DNA from: Nitrosopumilus sp.
GTDB lineage: Archaea > Thermoproteota > Nitrososphaeria > Nitrososphaerales > Nitrosopumilaceae
Assembly (NCBI RefSeq): GCF_025698945.1
Contig: NZ_JAILWM010000001.1
Coordinates: 434,001 to 498,000, forward strand
Length of the DNA: 64,000 bases
Direction of reading: 5' to 3'
The notes beneath the pieces are model-generated. The model did not search any database, was not told the DNA's origin, and saw only the letters and a list, made by a program, of their open reading frames with translations. Position numbers and translations under genes: made by a program. Of this stretch, positions 53,205 to 62,563 are shown piece by piece. Position 1 is the stretch's first letter. Each line of letters starts with the position of its first letter.

Positions 53205-54602
53205 TTATACAATTTGTTTTTTTAATAAATTCAGGGTCAAAGTAGGATCTGCCTTACCCTTTGTCTTTTGCATCACTTTACCAACTAAATAATTAATTGT
53301 TTGAGGATTAGATTTTGCTTGTTCTACTGCTTGAGATTCCTCAGATATTACTTGTTGTATAATACTAAACAATTGTGATTCGTCAGATACATTTCCAAGA
53401 TCTAAGTCAGATATTACTTGAGATAGATCATGCCCAGTTTTTACAATTTCATATAACGCAGTTTTTGCAGAATTTCTAGAAATTTTTCCAGACTGAATTG
53501 CATCTGCCAAATCATTCAAATGTTTTGGTAGAATCTTTGAGTCTTCACGTTTTTCTCTGGTGTCAACTAATCCCATAAGATCAGTTGTAATGAGGTTAGC
53601 AATTTCTTTTGCATTGGAATCATTATGAGATTTTTCAAATAGATCAGAATAAAATTTATCAGATGAGAGAACATCTGCTACTTGAACGGATATACCATAC
53701 TTTGATACATAGCGTGCTTTTTTTGAGCTAATACTTTCTGGCATTTCAGATTTTAATTCGTTTAAAACATCAGGATCTATTGTAACCCAAGGAATATCCC
53801 CTTCTAGAAAATATCTGTAATCTAGTTCTTCTTCTTTTGAACGTGATGAGACAGTAATCTTTCTCTTATCATCCCAATGACGCGTTTCTTGAACTATAGG
53901 AATATTTCTAGAGTATAGGCTTTCCTGTCTTGTAATTTCAAAATGAACTGCTTTTTCTAGATCATGGAATGAACCAATATTTTTAATTTCAACTTTTTTA
54001 CCACCTGCAATAGATACATTAGCATCAGCCCTCATTGCACCTTCTAAGCTTGGATCAGATACTCCTAAATTTTCCAATAGATCCGATAGAATATTTAGAA
54101 AATCCCTTACTTGTTTTGGATTTTCAAAATCAGGTTCGGTGACAATTTCAACTAATGGTGTCCCAGCACGATTATAGTCAACAAGAGTTATTTGATTTTT
54201 TGATGAATTGCCTTCATATATCAGTCTACCAGGATCTTCTTCTAACTGTATTCTTGTAATTCTAATTTTTTTATTTCCTACCATAATTGAACCAGTTCCA
54301 CCAATACTTGTATCACCATAGATGTTTAGTTGTGTGATTTGGAAATTTTTTGGTAAATCTGGATAGAAGTAATTTTTTCTAAAAAATGCAATCTTTTCAG
54401 GTATAGAGCAGTTTAATGCCATTGCAATTAAAGTGGCTTTTTTAACTGCTTCTTGATTTAACCTAGGTAAACTACCAGGTAATCCCATACAGATGGGACA
54501 TATGTTTTCATTGATTTGGAATTCTCTATAGTTTGCTTTACATGTACAAAATAATTTACTTTGTAAATTTGTCAATTGACAGTGAATCTCTAAACCAATC
54601 AA
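53205..54602 (-). CDS. gatB: Aspartyl/glutamyl-tRNA amidotransferase subunit B
   Basis: The 465-residue GatB begins IGLEIHCQL with a zinc site CTC..ICPICMG, followed by the kinase-like core (QLEEDPGRLIYEG, VDYNRAGTPLVEIV). A YqeY-like tail domain (about 330-465) ends the protein. It activates the side chain of Asp- or Glu-tRNA with ATP and receives ammonia from GatA. Its ATG overlaps the gatA stop. Confidence 0.95.
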   Translation of the reverse strand: MIGLEIHCQLTNLQSKLFCTCKANYREFQINENICPICMGLPGSLPRLNQEAVKKATLIAMALNCSIPEKIAFFRKNYFYPDLPKNFQITQLNIYGDTSIGGTGSIMVGNKKIRITRIQLEEDPGRLIYEGNSSKNQITLVDYNRAGTPLVEIVTEPDFENPKQVRDFLNILSDLLENLGVSDPSLEGAMRADANVSIAGGKKVEIKNIGSFHDLEKAVHFEITRQESLYSRNIPIVQETRHWDDKRKITVSSRSKEEELDYRYFLEGDIPWVTIDPDVLNELKSEMPESISSKKARYVSKYGISVQVADVLSSDKFYSDLFEKSHNDSNAKEIANLITTDLMGLVDTREKREDSKILPKHLNDLADAIQSGKISRNSAKTALYEIVKTGHDLSQVISDLDLGNVSDESQLFSIIQQVISEESQAVEQAKSNPQTINYLVGKVMQKTKGKADPTLTLNLLKKQIV

Positions 54603-56044
54603 AGAGATACCTCCGGTAAAGTAACAGTACTCTCCAAAGCATAAGCTGCTTGTAGCAACATTTTATCATTATTAGAATCTGCCATTAATTGAATTCCTAT
54701 TGGCAGTCCATTTGAGAAAGTAAATGGAATGGATATCGCAGGTTTCCCAGTTAGATTTGCGGCAACAGTATTAATGTCAACTAGAAACAATGAAACTGGA
54801 TCATTAATTTTTTCACCTATCTTAAATGGGAGAATAGGCACAGTGGGAGATATCAATAAATCAAATTTCTTAAATGCATCATTAATCTCTCGTGTTAGTT
54901 TACTTTTTACCTTTAGTGCTTTAAGAAAATATTTTCCAGCTTGTCCGGATGATGGAACGAATCCACCAACAATCATACGTCTGATTACTTCAGGACCAAA
55001 ATGTCTTCGGGCTTTAGAGATGTAAGAATTAAACTCATAGCCCTCTACAGGAAAATCATACCCATATCTTAAGTTATCATATCTTGCAAGATTGCTTCCA
55101 GCCTCAGTTGCAGTAATTGTATAATATGCAGCTACAGAATATTGCACCATGTCTAATGATATCTCTTCACAGGTAGCACCAAGACTCTCAAGTTTTTTTA
55201 TGGCTTCTTTAGTTGCAGATAGAACTTCAGAATCTATCCCTTCGCTAATCATCTCTTTAATAATTCCAATTTTCTTTCCCTCTATTCCAGAATCAATTTC
55301 AGATAGATAGTCTTGATTGAAATTATCAATTGTAGTGTTATCATTTGGGTCAACTCCAGAAATCATGTTTAGAATAAATGCAGTGTCTTTAACTGTCCTT
55401 GTAAGAGGCCCTATTTGCTCTATACTGTTTGCATAAGAAATTAAACCAAATCTGCTAATCAACCCATAAGTTGGTTTGTATCCTACAGTAGAACAAAAAC
55501 TTGCAGGATTTCTAACAGAACCTCCAGTATCAGAGCCAAGTGATGCAACACATTCAAAAGACGCTACAGAAACTGCACTTCCGCCAGAAGAACCACCAGG
55601 AACATAATCCTCATTCCATGGATTTTTACTTGGGCCAAATGCACTGAATTCAGTTGTCAATCCCATTGCAAATTCATCCATATTTACTTTGCCTACAAAT
55701 ATTGCATCCTGTTGTTTTAATTTTGTAATTACTGTAGCATCATATGGTGCAACAAAATTTTCAAGCATTTTTGATGCACATGTGGTTTTAGAATCTTTAA
55801 TGCATAAATTATCTTTAATAGAAATTGGCATACCAAAACAATCTCCAATTTTGTCACCAGACTTGATTTTCTTATCAATTTCTCTGGCTTGATCAATGGA
55901 TTGCTCATTTATGGATAAGAATGCATGTAGTTTGTCATCCACATTTTGAATTTGTTCTAGTGTTTTTGCAATAAAGTCCTCCACAGAAATATTTCCAGTT
56001 TTTACTTCTTGAACGAAGTCAAGAGCAGATATTTTTAGATTCAT
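54599..56044 (-). CDS. gatA: Aspartyl/glutamyl-tRNA amidotransferase subunit A
   Basis: The 481-residue amidase-signature enzyme has catalytic Lys K78 (SIKDNL), cis-Ser S152 in GGSSGGS and nucleophile S176 in SDTGGSVRNP. It releases ammonia from glutamine and passes it to GatB. Overlaps gatC and gatB by 4 bases each. Confidence 0.95.
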   Translation of the reverse strand: MNLKISALDFVQEVKTGNISVEDFIAKTLEQIQNVDDKLHAFLSINEQSIDQAREIDKKIKSGDKIGDCFGMPISIKDNLCIKDSKTTCASKMLENFVAPYDATVITKLKQQDAIFVGKVNMDEFAMGLTTEFSAFGPSKNPWNEDYVPGGSSGGSAVSVASFECVASLGSDTGGSVRNPASFCSTVGYKPTYGLISRFGLISYANSIEQIGPLTRTVKDTAFILNMISGVDPNDNTTIDNFNQDYLSEIDSGIEGKKIGIIKEMISEGIDSEVLSATKEAIKKLESLGATCEEISLDMVQYSVAAYYTITATEAGSNLARYDNLRYGYDFPVEGYEFNSYISKARRHFGPEVIRRMIVGGFVPSSGQAGKYFLKALKVKSKLTREINDAFKKFDLLISPTVPILPFKIGEKINDPVSLFLVDINTVAANLTGKPAISIPFTFSNGLPIGIQLMADSNNDKMLLQAAYALESTVTLPEVSL

Positions 56045-56310
56045 GAAGACATCTTAGGTGCACGAACGTATGTCCCTTTGTAGTGGTTCAATTTCTCAAT
56101 TAATTTATCATTAAATGGGATATACTTATCTTGTCTTAAATTCAAAATTGAAATTTCAGGCATCGAAATTTCTTCAGACTCCACACCTGCCGAATCTAAA
56201 ATGTCAAAATATCCAATCATTGTTTTTACCTTTTCAACATATTCTTTATGATCATCAATTTCTATTCTCATTAACTTGGAAATACGTTCAATTTCTTCTT
56301 CAGTTACCAT
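56041..56310 (-). CDS. gatC: Aspartyl/glutamyl-tRNA amidotransferase subunit C
   Basis: An 89-residue GatC with the family opening ERISKLMRIEIDD and a C-terminal LNHYKGTYVRAPKM clamp. It stabilises GatA-GatB. First gene of the gatCAB operon. In archaea GatCAB mainly makes Asn-tRNA from Asp-tRNA, while GatDE makes Gln-tRNA; GatDE is not in this window. Confidence 0.93.
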   Translation of the reverse strand: MVTEEEIERISKLMRIEIDDHKEYVEKVKTMIGYFDILDSAGVESEEISMPEISILNLRQDKYIPFNDKLIEKLNHYKGTYVRAPKMSS

Positions 56311-56400
56311 GTTATTTCAGATCAATTAAACATCGATATATTACTATATCATGAAAAAATCAATCTTTTTTAGAAAAACTCAAATGGAAAGTAATGATTA

Positions 56401-58818
56401 TCAAGTTACAGTTACAAGACCAAAACTGATTGTTCTGGTTATTGATTTTCCATTAATGTCATATCCGGTTATGTGTAGGTTCATATCATAAGTTCCAGCA
56501 GGGATAAGTCCTGTAGAACCTGTTGTTGCGGGAGGGTTTTTTGCTGTTGAAAATTCAAGATTAAGTATATCATTAAATGGAAATGCAATACTATCTTGAG
56601 TAGATGTAATAACACCACCATTAGTTGTGCTATTTCCAGATAAAATCACTGCAGCATAAGTGTTAGAAGAGACAACATCTTCAAAAGTCAATCGGGTTCC
56701 CTCATATGTAAGCCAGATCGAAGAAGGCCCCACATTATACACAGTTATTCCAATATTTGAAGAGGCGGTAAATGTAAGATAAGATGCAAAAATGTCCGAT
56801 GTTGATGGATATTGTAAGAAAGAATTAGCAGGATTTCCAGTTAAAGAAGTATCATCAATGCGCATGTTAAGATCAAGACCAGTAACATCATTCATTCCAA
56901 AAACTAATCTTTCAGAGCTAGTAAAATTTACAGAATTTGCAATAAATGCTGTATAGTTGAAACTAGACAAAAAATCATTATTTTCCATCCCATCTAGAAA
57001 TTTAAGTGGATATGCAACATCAGTAACAATATTAGATTTGAACACTCCATTCTCATCAGTTTTATTCATGGAAACAGTAACAAGGTGTGCAGAATCTCCA
57101 TAATTACTAGCATATAGATCAGCTATCTCAGATGAGGAAAGTGCATAATTATTCCAGTGAAATATATCGTCAATTACACCATTAAATCCATTATTAGGTG
57201 TATCATCTTCTGCTCCAACAAAAATATTTGATACGCTAACCGAACTACTACCAGAGCCAGTAGTTGTTATCCCTACAGAAGTACCATTTATGTATAATAA
57301 ACAAGAATGATCAGTTGCCCTTACAACTGTTATGAATTGCCAATTTCCATTATCATAATCACCGCCAGACGTTTCACATAATGTTGGAGTTTGACCAGAT
57401 TGAGTCAAATATGTAAAATAAACATTATCGTCAGATTGTAAACCTATTTCGTAATATTCGTTGGCACTGTATGCTCTATAAAGAATTTGTGAGCCAGCCA
57501 CATCATCTCCTTTAAACCACAAAGCAGTGGTGTCAGGTGATGAATCAACACGATTTTCATTTTCAGAATTTAATTCAATGTAATCATTACCATTAAAACT
57601 AAATGCTCCCGAATTATGAGGACCACTAGATGCACCATATGTAGGCATATTAGAGCCAGAGCCCAAAATATGGTTTGCAGTATTTCCAGTTGAATCTATA
57701 GGAGAGATATTTCCTTCAAAATGCAGAACCATATTATCAGAATTGTTATCACTTAAACTATCAGGGAAGGGAGAACTATAGTAAGTAAGACTTGCATTCC
57801 AATTTCCTGCTGGAATTGATACTGCAATCCCATCATTGGTAAAAAATTTTGGATTGTCAGTTTCTACAGAGATAGTCATTCCTCCATTATCAACATCACC
57901 AGAAAACATTTGGTATTCACCACTAGGGGTATTGTTTGTTTCACTATGAAAAACTAATTGATCTTTGTTAGGAGAATTCACACCAGAATTCAAAGCCAAA
58001 GTAGTGGAAGACTGTTGTGCTAAAAGAACATCATTTACCGTAACTTGAGCAGATGCAGTGTTTTGAGGAAAACCATTTTGTAATGCAGTAGTAAATATCA
58101 CAGTGTTTCCAACATCACCAGATATCTTATATGTCCAAGTAAAATATTCAGTGTTACCTTTTGCTAGAGATGATATTTGTAAAGGAGTTACATTTGAAAT
58201 TAATTCATAAGATGCGGTTCCTGTAGTTTGTATAGTTTGCATTTCAGGAGCAAGATTAAGCAAGATGTTGTTATTTGTCATATTATTTGTGACAGTCATT
58301 AGTAAAGTAGTCAGAAATCCATCAGATACAGTTTGAGGCAAAGCAATTAATCTTATATCCAGAGGTTGTTGGCCAGGAGCATTAACAGAAAATTCTTTAC
58401 TGTTTCCTCTTTCTGTTACAAATTTCAGATCATAAGCTTGTGTATCTAATGCAAAAAGACCAACATCCTGACCCACATTTGTTAAAATTTCACCAGGAGT
58501 TACAATTTTATTAACAGTAAAATTTTGCAAAGGCCACGTATTATCAGTTACATTTTTTACCCAAAGTCTTGCAATATTGATTGGTAAATCTCCAGTATTT
58601 TGTAAAGTAATGTTAAATTTTCCATTAACAATTTGTACTGTAGATAGATCAAATGATTCCTTTATTTTATTTTGTGTCTCCATACTTTTTATAACAATTT
58701 GATCATTTAAAGACTCAATCAGATTTACACCATACGTAAAATATCCAATGGTAGAACTTAACACCACAACTAAAAAGATCATCCCAATTACACTGCTAAG
58801 GCCTCTTCTTTTGATCAT
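56401..58818 (-). CDS. Long type IV pilin-like protein with LamG-type domain (pair 2)
   Basis: Starts MIKRRG with cleavage expected before LSSVIGMIFLVVVLSSTIG, a hydrophobic helix, then a beta module homologous to the long pilin of pair 1. A Concanavalin/LamG-like domain occupies about residues 370-575 (NSGAFSFNGNDYIELNSEN, then GNWQFITVVR and GFNGVIDDIFHWNNYALSSS). More beta modules follow. LamG domains bind glycans, so this could be a carbohydrate-binding tip adhesin. It is in the genome region of aspS, 11 kb from the pilus cluster, and its short partner is 36 bases upstream. Confidence 0.78.
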   Translation of the reverse strand: MIKRRGLSSVIGMIFLVVVLSSTIGYFTYGVNLIESLNDQIVIKSMETQNKIKESFDLSTVQIVNGKFNITLQNTGDLPINIARLWVKNVTDNTWPLQNFTVNKIVTPGEILTNVGQDVGLFALDTQAYDLKFVTERGNSKEFSVNAPGQQPLDIRLIALPQTVSDGFLTTLLMTVTNNMTNNNILLNLAPEMQTIQTTGTASYELISNVTPLQISSLAKGNTEYFTWTYKISGDVGNTVIFTTALQNGFPQNTASAQVTVNDVLLAQQSSTTLALNSGVNSPNKDQLVFHSETNNTPSGEYQMFSGDVDNGGMTISVETDNPKFFTNDGIAVSIPAGNWNASLTYYSSPFPDSLSDNNSDNMVLHFEGNISPIDSTGNTANHILGSGSNMPTYGASSGPHNSGAFSFNGNDYIELNSENENRVDSSPDTTALWFKGDDVAGSQILYRAYSANEYYEIGLQSDDNVYFTYLTQSGQTPTLCETSGGDYDNGNWQFITVVRATDHSCLLYINGTSVGITTTGSGSSSVSVSNIFVGAEDDTPNNGFNGVIDDIFHWNNYALSSSEIADLYASNYGDSAHLVTVSMNKTDENGVFKSNIVTDVAYPLKFLDGMENNDFLSSFNYTAFIANSVNFTSSERLVFGMNDVTGLDLNMRIDDTSLTGNPANSFLQYPSTSDIFASYLTFTASSNIGITVYNVGPSSIWLTYEGTRLTFEDVVSSNTYAAVILSGNSTTNGGVITSTQDSIAFPFNDILNLEFSTAKNPPATTGSTGLIPAGTYDMNLHITGYDINGKSITRTISFGLVTVT

Positions 58819-58853
58819 TACACATACAACAAAATTTTAATCTGGTAAAAAGA

Positions 58854-59303
58854 TTATGTGCTAATAGTTGTTTGAATTATGTTATCCCTAGTAGTTTTTA
58901 CAATAACATCTAGTATATCATATGATGAAAAAGCAGGATCATCAATTACAACAGATATGCTTTTATCAGATTTTATTTGTCCTTTTGAAATCTTAGTAGT
59001 TTTAGTAAATTCCGAATCTTTATCATTTATCTTAATCTCAGAAACATCCAAAGTAACATCCCCAACATTCGTTAAAACAACAACTATCGAATCGCAGGGG
59101 TCAGAATCACAGTAAACATATTCAAAAACCATAAACTCGTTAATCCTGTTAACATAATCATTGACAGTGCTTGTCATTTCTAATTGTTGGGAATTGAGAG
59201 ATGTTTGACTCCATACAACCCCCGTACTACCCATAATACACACTGCAGTCATCATGATTGCAGATGTAACGACAGTGGCCAAACCTCGTCTTCTTCGAGC
59301 CAT
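58854..59303 (-). CDS. Short type IV pilin-like protein (pair 2)
   Basis: I place the start at ATG 59303 (MARRRRG); the frame opens 4 codons earlier. Cleavage is expected before LATVVTSAIMMTAVCIMGS, then a beta-rich domain of about 110 residues with a Cys pair (YCDSDPCDS). It is homologous to the short pilin at 33599, and its order with a long pilin is the same. A perfect palindrome sits directly before its start. Confidence 0.75.
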   Translation of the reverse strand: MARRRRGLATVVTSAIMMTAVCIMGSTGVVWSQTSLNSQQLEMTSTVNDYVNRINEFMVFEYVYCDSDPCDSIVVVLTNVGDVTLDVSEIKINDKDSEFTKTTKISKGQIKSDKSISVVIDDPAFSSYDILDVIVKTTRDNIIQTTIST

Positions 59304-59319
59304 GTGTATATTCATACAC
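59304..59319 (-). promoter_or_regulatory. Perfect dyad GTGTAT-GAAT-ATACAC before pilin pair 2
   Basis: A 16-base sequence with fully complementary 6-base arms ends one base from ATG 59303. Its half-site GTGTAT resembles those in front of the MoxR and ATPase genes. If bound by a regulator it would block the start region. Confidence 0.5.
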
Positions 59320-59514
59320 TATTCCCACAATTGGGAAATATATCAAAGAGTTTGTATTACAAATTACAAACAAGCCATATTTTAAAATCAGGTAAAAAAA
59401 CCAAATGCTGAGCCTAAAATATACAATCAAAATATTCAAAGAAATTTGAGAAGGAATAACATGTATTATTCAAAACAAACAACAGGTTATTTATGCCTCA
59501 AATGAATATTATTC

Positions 59515-59607
59515 ATGTCTAAAGAAATGAACAATCAAGATATGTACTACTTGGAACAGATGACAAACAAAGTATTATTAAAAATAAAACAAATTTCAGC
59601 AGATTAG
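59515..59607 (+). CDS. Possible microprotein, 30 aa
   Basis: ATG 59515 to TAG 59607 encodes a 30-residue helical peptide (NNQDMYYLEQMTNKVLLKIK). Protein-like composition but no other support. Confidence 0.35.
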   Translation: MSKEMNNQDMYYLEQMTNKVLLKIKQISAD

Positions 59608-59608
59608 G

Positions 59609-60919
59609 TTACGGAGTTAATCTATCAACATCCCTTGGATAAAATGTCACATCTCTAATATTTTCAGTACCTGTGAGTGCCATAATCAATCTCTCAAGTC
59701 CAATTCCACAACCTGCGTGTGGAGGAACTCCATAATCGAATGCTCCTAGATGATATTCAAATGCATCAGTGTTCATTCCCTTATTTCGCATTCTCTCTGC
59801 TAGTTCATCTCTTTTTTCAATTCTAGTACTACCAGATGACAATTCAAGATCACCAAACATCAAGTCAAAAGATTCAGAAATTTTTGGATTAGATTTATTT
59901 TCTTTAACATAGAATGGTTTTGGACCTAATGGCCAATCTTTGATAAAATAAAATCCTTCCAACCCAATCTTTTTGAGATTAGAGGGATACAAATCATCAC
60001 CCCACTCAGTTTTTGCGCCAGCCTTTTGCATTTTATCAACCAAATCATCATAGGAATAGCGTGGTATTGTTTCTGGAATACTTGGAATGATAAATTCAGT
60101 ATCAGGATGATCTTTTGAATAATCTACAACTGTCTTTACAGAAATTTTTATGATTTGTTCAATTCTATTCATAATATCGTTGTAATCAACAAATGCTTCT
60201 TCCAGATCTATGGAAATTGCTTCAGCTAAATGGCGATTGGTTCTTGATGGTTCTGCTCTAAAAATAGGTGCAATCTCAAAAACTTTTTCAAAACTCATTG
60301 TAAGTTGTTCTTTGTACAATTGAGGGCTTTGTGCTAAGAAAGCTTCTTTGTTATAATAAAATATTGGAAATAATGCAGCCCCTCCTTCAGTAGCAGTGGC
60401 AATCATTTTTGGAGTATTAATCTCTACAAATTTTTCAGAATTAAAATAATCTCGTATGGATTGTAAAACAAAACTTCTGGTTTTGAATATATGTTGAAGA
60501 GTATCACGTCTTAGATCAATGGGTCTTACTTCAAGTCGAGTATCAATATTTTTTACAGTTTTTGCAGTAGGCTCAAAAGGAGGAACTTTTTCAACCTCAG
60601 AGAAAACTCTCAATTCAGTAGGTATTATTTCAAATCCACTAGGTGCTTTTTCTGAGGATTTTACTTTTCCTGTAATTGCAATAGAGGAATGAGATTTTAG
60701 AGAAGAGATTTTTTCACGAATATCATCTGGGCAATCTCCTTTTTTTGCAACAACGTAGAAATCGCCGTTTTTATCACGAACTGTGGCAAAACTGATATTT
60801 CCATGTCCCCTAATTGTCAAAACCCATCCCATCAATGTTACTACATTTCCATCCATAGAAGGGGAAATTTCATCAGAATAATGAGATCGTCGTAAATTTC
60901 CTAATTCAGTTTCAATCAT
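59609..60919 (-). CDS. aspS: Aspartyl-tRNA synthetase, archaeal type
   Basis: The 436-residue class IIb enzyme has an N-terminal OB anticodon-binding domain (residues 15-105), motif 2 (FRAEPSRTNRHLAE) and motif 3 (GCGIGLERLIMALTG). Archaeal-type AspRS is often non-discriminating, charging both tRNA-Asp and tRNA-Asn, the latter then amidated by GatCAB, whose genes lie 3.3 kb away. Confidence 0.95.
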   Translation of the reverse strand: MIETELGNLRRSHYSDEISPSMDGNVVTLMGWVLTIRGHGNISFATVRDKNGDFYVVAKKGDCPDDIREKISSLKSHSSIAITGKVKSSEKAPSGFEIIPTELRVFSEVEKVPPFEPTAKTVKNIDTRLEVRPIDLRRDTLQHIFKTRSFVLQSIRDYFNSEKFVEINTPKMIATATEGGAALFPIFYYNKEAFLAQSPQLYKEQLTMSFEKVFEIAPIFRAEPSRTNRHLAEAISIDLEEAFVDYNDIMNRIEQIIKISVKTVVDYSKDHPDTEFIIPSIPETIPRYSYDDLVDKMQKAGAKTEWGDDLYPSNLKKIGLEGFYFIKDWPLGPKPFYVKENKSNPKISESFDLMFGDLELSSGSTRIEKRDELAERMRNKGMNTDAFEYHLGAFDYGVPPHAGCGIGLERLIMALTGTENIRDVTFYPRDVDRLTP

Positions 60920-61031
60920 AATTTACTTTACTCCATATTTCATGGTGTAATTAATTTTTATACAAAATAATGCATTAACACCCTAATTTTCATAATGCTT
61001 ATAGCCAGTAAAAAGTTCACTTCAAAACAAC

Positions 61032-61220
61032 ATGGACATTCTAATTGGATTAGTGATTGCAATGTTTATCATTACTGCTGTATATGTTGGATTTCATGCT
61101 GCTGATAAACCAGCAGAGGTAGGAGGACATCATATTTCAACAGAATTGGAAACCTTAGATTATCAAACAGAAGTTATCAAGATTCTTAAAATAAATGATT
61201 TGAAAAAATCAATTATTTAG
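61032..61220 (+). CDS. Small membrane-anchored protein, 62 aa
   Basis: A single N-terminal membrane helix (residues 3-22, LIGLVIAMFIITAVYVGFHA) and a short soluble tail with paired His. Function unknown. It lies between aspS and a 72-residue gene. Confidence 0.55.
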   Translation: MDILIGLVIAMFIITAVYVGFHAADKPAEVGGHHISTELETLDYQTEVIKILKINDLKKSII

Positions 61221-61268
61221 AAGAACATAGCCGAATTTATATTAAATTGATAGAAAAACCATAAAATC

Positions 61269-61487
61269 ATGACATTATCAGACAAGGAGAAAATCATTGC
61301 AATTATCTCAAATGGGATAGCTGTTTTTTCATTACTACAAGAAAGAGGCGAATTGCCAAAAAACACTACAATGTATGATTTTATTTTAAAAGTAATACCT
61401 GAAAATATCAAGTCAGAATTAAATATAGAGTTAATTGACGAAGTTTTTCAATATGTCTCATCGGCACATAGTTCACAGAACATTTAG
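61269..61487 (+). CDS. Hypothetical helical protein, 72 aa
   Basis: Mostly helical, soluble (DKEKIIAIISNGIAVFSLLQ, then an ELNIELIDEVFQYV helix). No family recognised. 34 bases before purP, same strand. Confidence 0.55.
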   Translation: MTLSDKEKIIAIISNGIAVFSLLQERGELPKNTTMYDFILKVIPENIKSELNIELIDEVFQYVSSAHSSQNI

Positions 61488-61521
61488 TTCATAAAGTACA
61501 GCTTTCTATGAATATTATAAG

Positions 61522-62547
61522 ATGTCATCAGTTGCAACATTAGGATCTCATTGTTCACTGCAAGTTCTAAAAGGAGCAAAAGATGAAGGTCTAAAAACAA
61601 TTCTTGTATGTGAGAAAAAACGCGAGAAACTCTACAAGAGATTTCCATTTATTGATCAATTAATCTTGGTGGATTCATTCAAAGAAGTACTAGATCAAAA
61701 GTGTCAATCAATACTTGAACAAAATGACTCGGTTCTAATTCCACATGGAACGCTAATTGCACAGATGAGTTCTGAAGAAATTGAATCAATAAAAACACCA
61801 GTTTTTGGAAATAAATGGATTCTCAGATGGGAATCAGACAGAGGGATGAAAGAGAAATTAATGAGAGAAGCTAAACTTCCAGTTCCAAAACCAGTTAATG
61901 ATCCTAAAGACATTAAAAAATTAGTCATTGTAAAACGCCAGGGGGCTGCAGGAGGAAAAGGATACTTTATGGCGGCAAATCAAGAAGATTACAATACTAA
62001 AAGAAATCAATTAATTTCTGACGGAGTTATTTCAAAAGACGAAACACTGTACATTCAGGAATATGCAGCAGGAGTTTTAGCATATTTACAATTTTTTTAT
62101 TCTCCGCTCAAAGAAGAGTTAGAGTTCTTTGGAGTTGATCAAAGACATGAATCAGACATTGAGGGTTTGGCTAGAATTCCTTCTGAACAACAACTCAAAT
62201 CAAACAAAGTTCCATCATTTAATGTAATTGGAAATAGCCCTCTTGTGTTAAGAGAATCACTTTTAGACCAAGTTTATACAATGGGGGAAAATTTTGTTGA
62301 GGCTTCTAAGAGGATGGTATCACCAGGAATGAACGGTCCATTTTGTATTGAAGGAGTATATGATGAAAATGCAAAGTTCACATCATTTGAATTCTCTGCA
62401 AGAATTGTTGCAGGAACAAACATCTACATGGATGGCTCTCCATACTACTCACTACTATTCAATGAATCTATGAGTATGGGCAAAAGAATTGCACGTGAAA
62501 TAAAGACAGCAGCTGAATCTAATCAACTTGATAAAATCACAACATAA
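61522..62547 (+). CDS. purP: FAICAR synthetase (formate-dependent), PurP
   Basis: The 341-residue ATP-grasp enzyme of archaeal purine synthesis opens with VATLGSHCSLQVLKGAKDEG, and has VKRQGAAGGKGYF and FEFSARIVAGTNIYM motifs. It joins formate to AICAR with ATP, replacing the folate-dependent bacterial PurH step. It fits with PurK/PurE here. It converges on the hydantoinase-family gene with a palindromic TTTTAAATTTAAAA between the stops. Confidence 0.93.
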   Translation: MSSVATLGSHCSLQVLKGAKDEGLKTILVCEKKREKLYKRFPFIDQLILVDSFKEVLDQKCQSILEQNDSVLIPHGTLIAQMSSEEIESIKTPVFGNKWILRWESDRGMKEKLMREAKLPVPKPVNDPKDIKKLVIVKRQGAAGGKGYFMAANQEDYNTKRNQLISDGVISKDETLYIQEYAAGVLAYLQFFYSPLKEELEFFGVDQRHESDIEGLARIPSEQQLKSNKVPSFNVIGNSPLVLRESLLDQVYTMGENFVEASKRMVSPGMNGPFCIEGVYDENAKFTSFEFSARIVAGTNIYMDGSPYYSLLFNESMSMGKRIAREIKTAAESNQLDKITT

Positions 62548-62563
62548 TTTTAAATTTAAAAAA

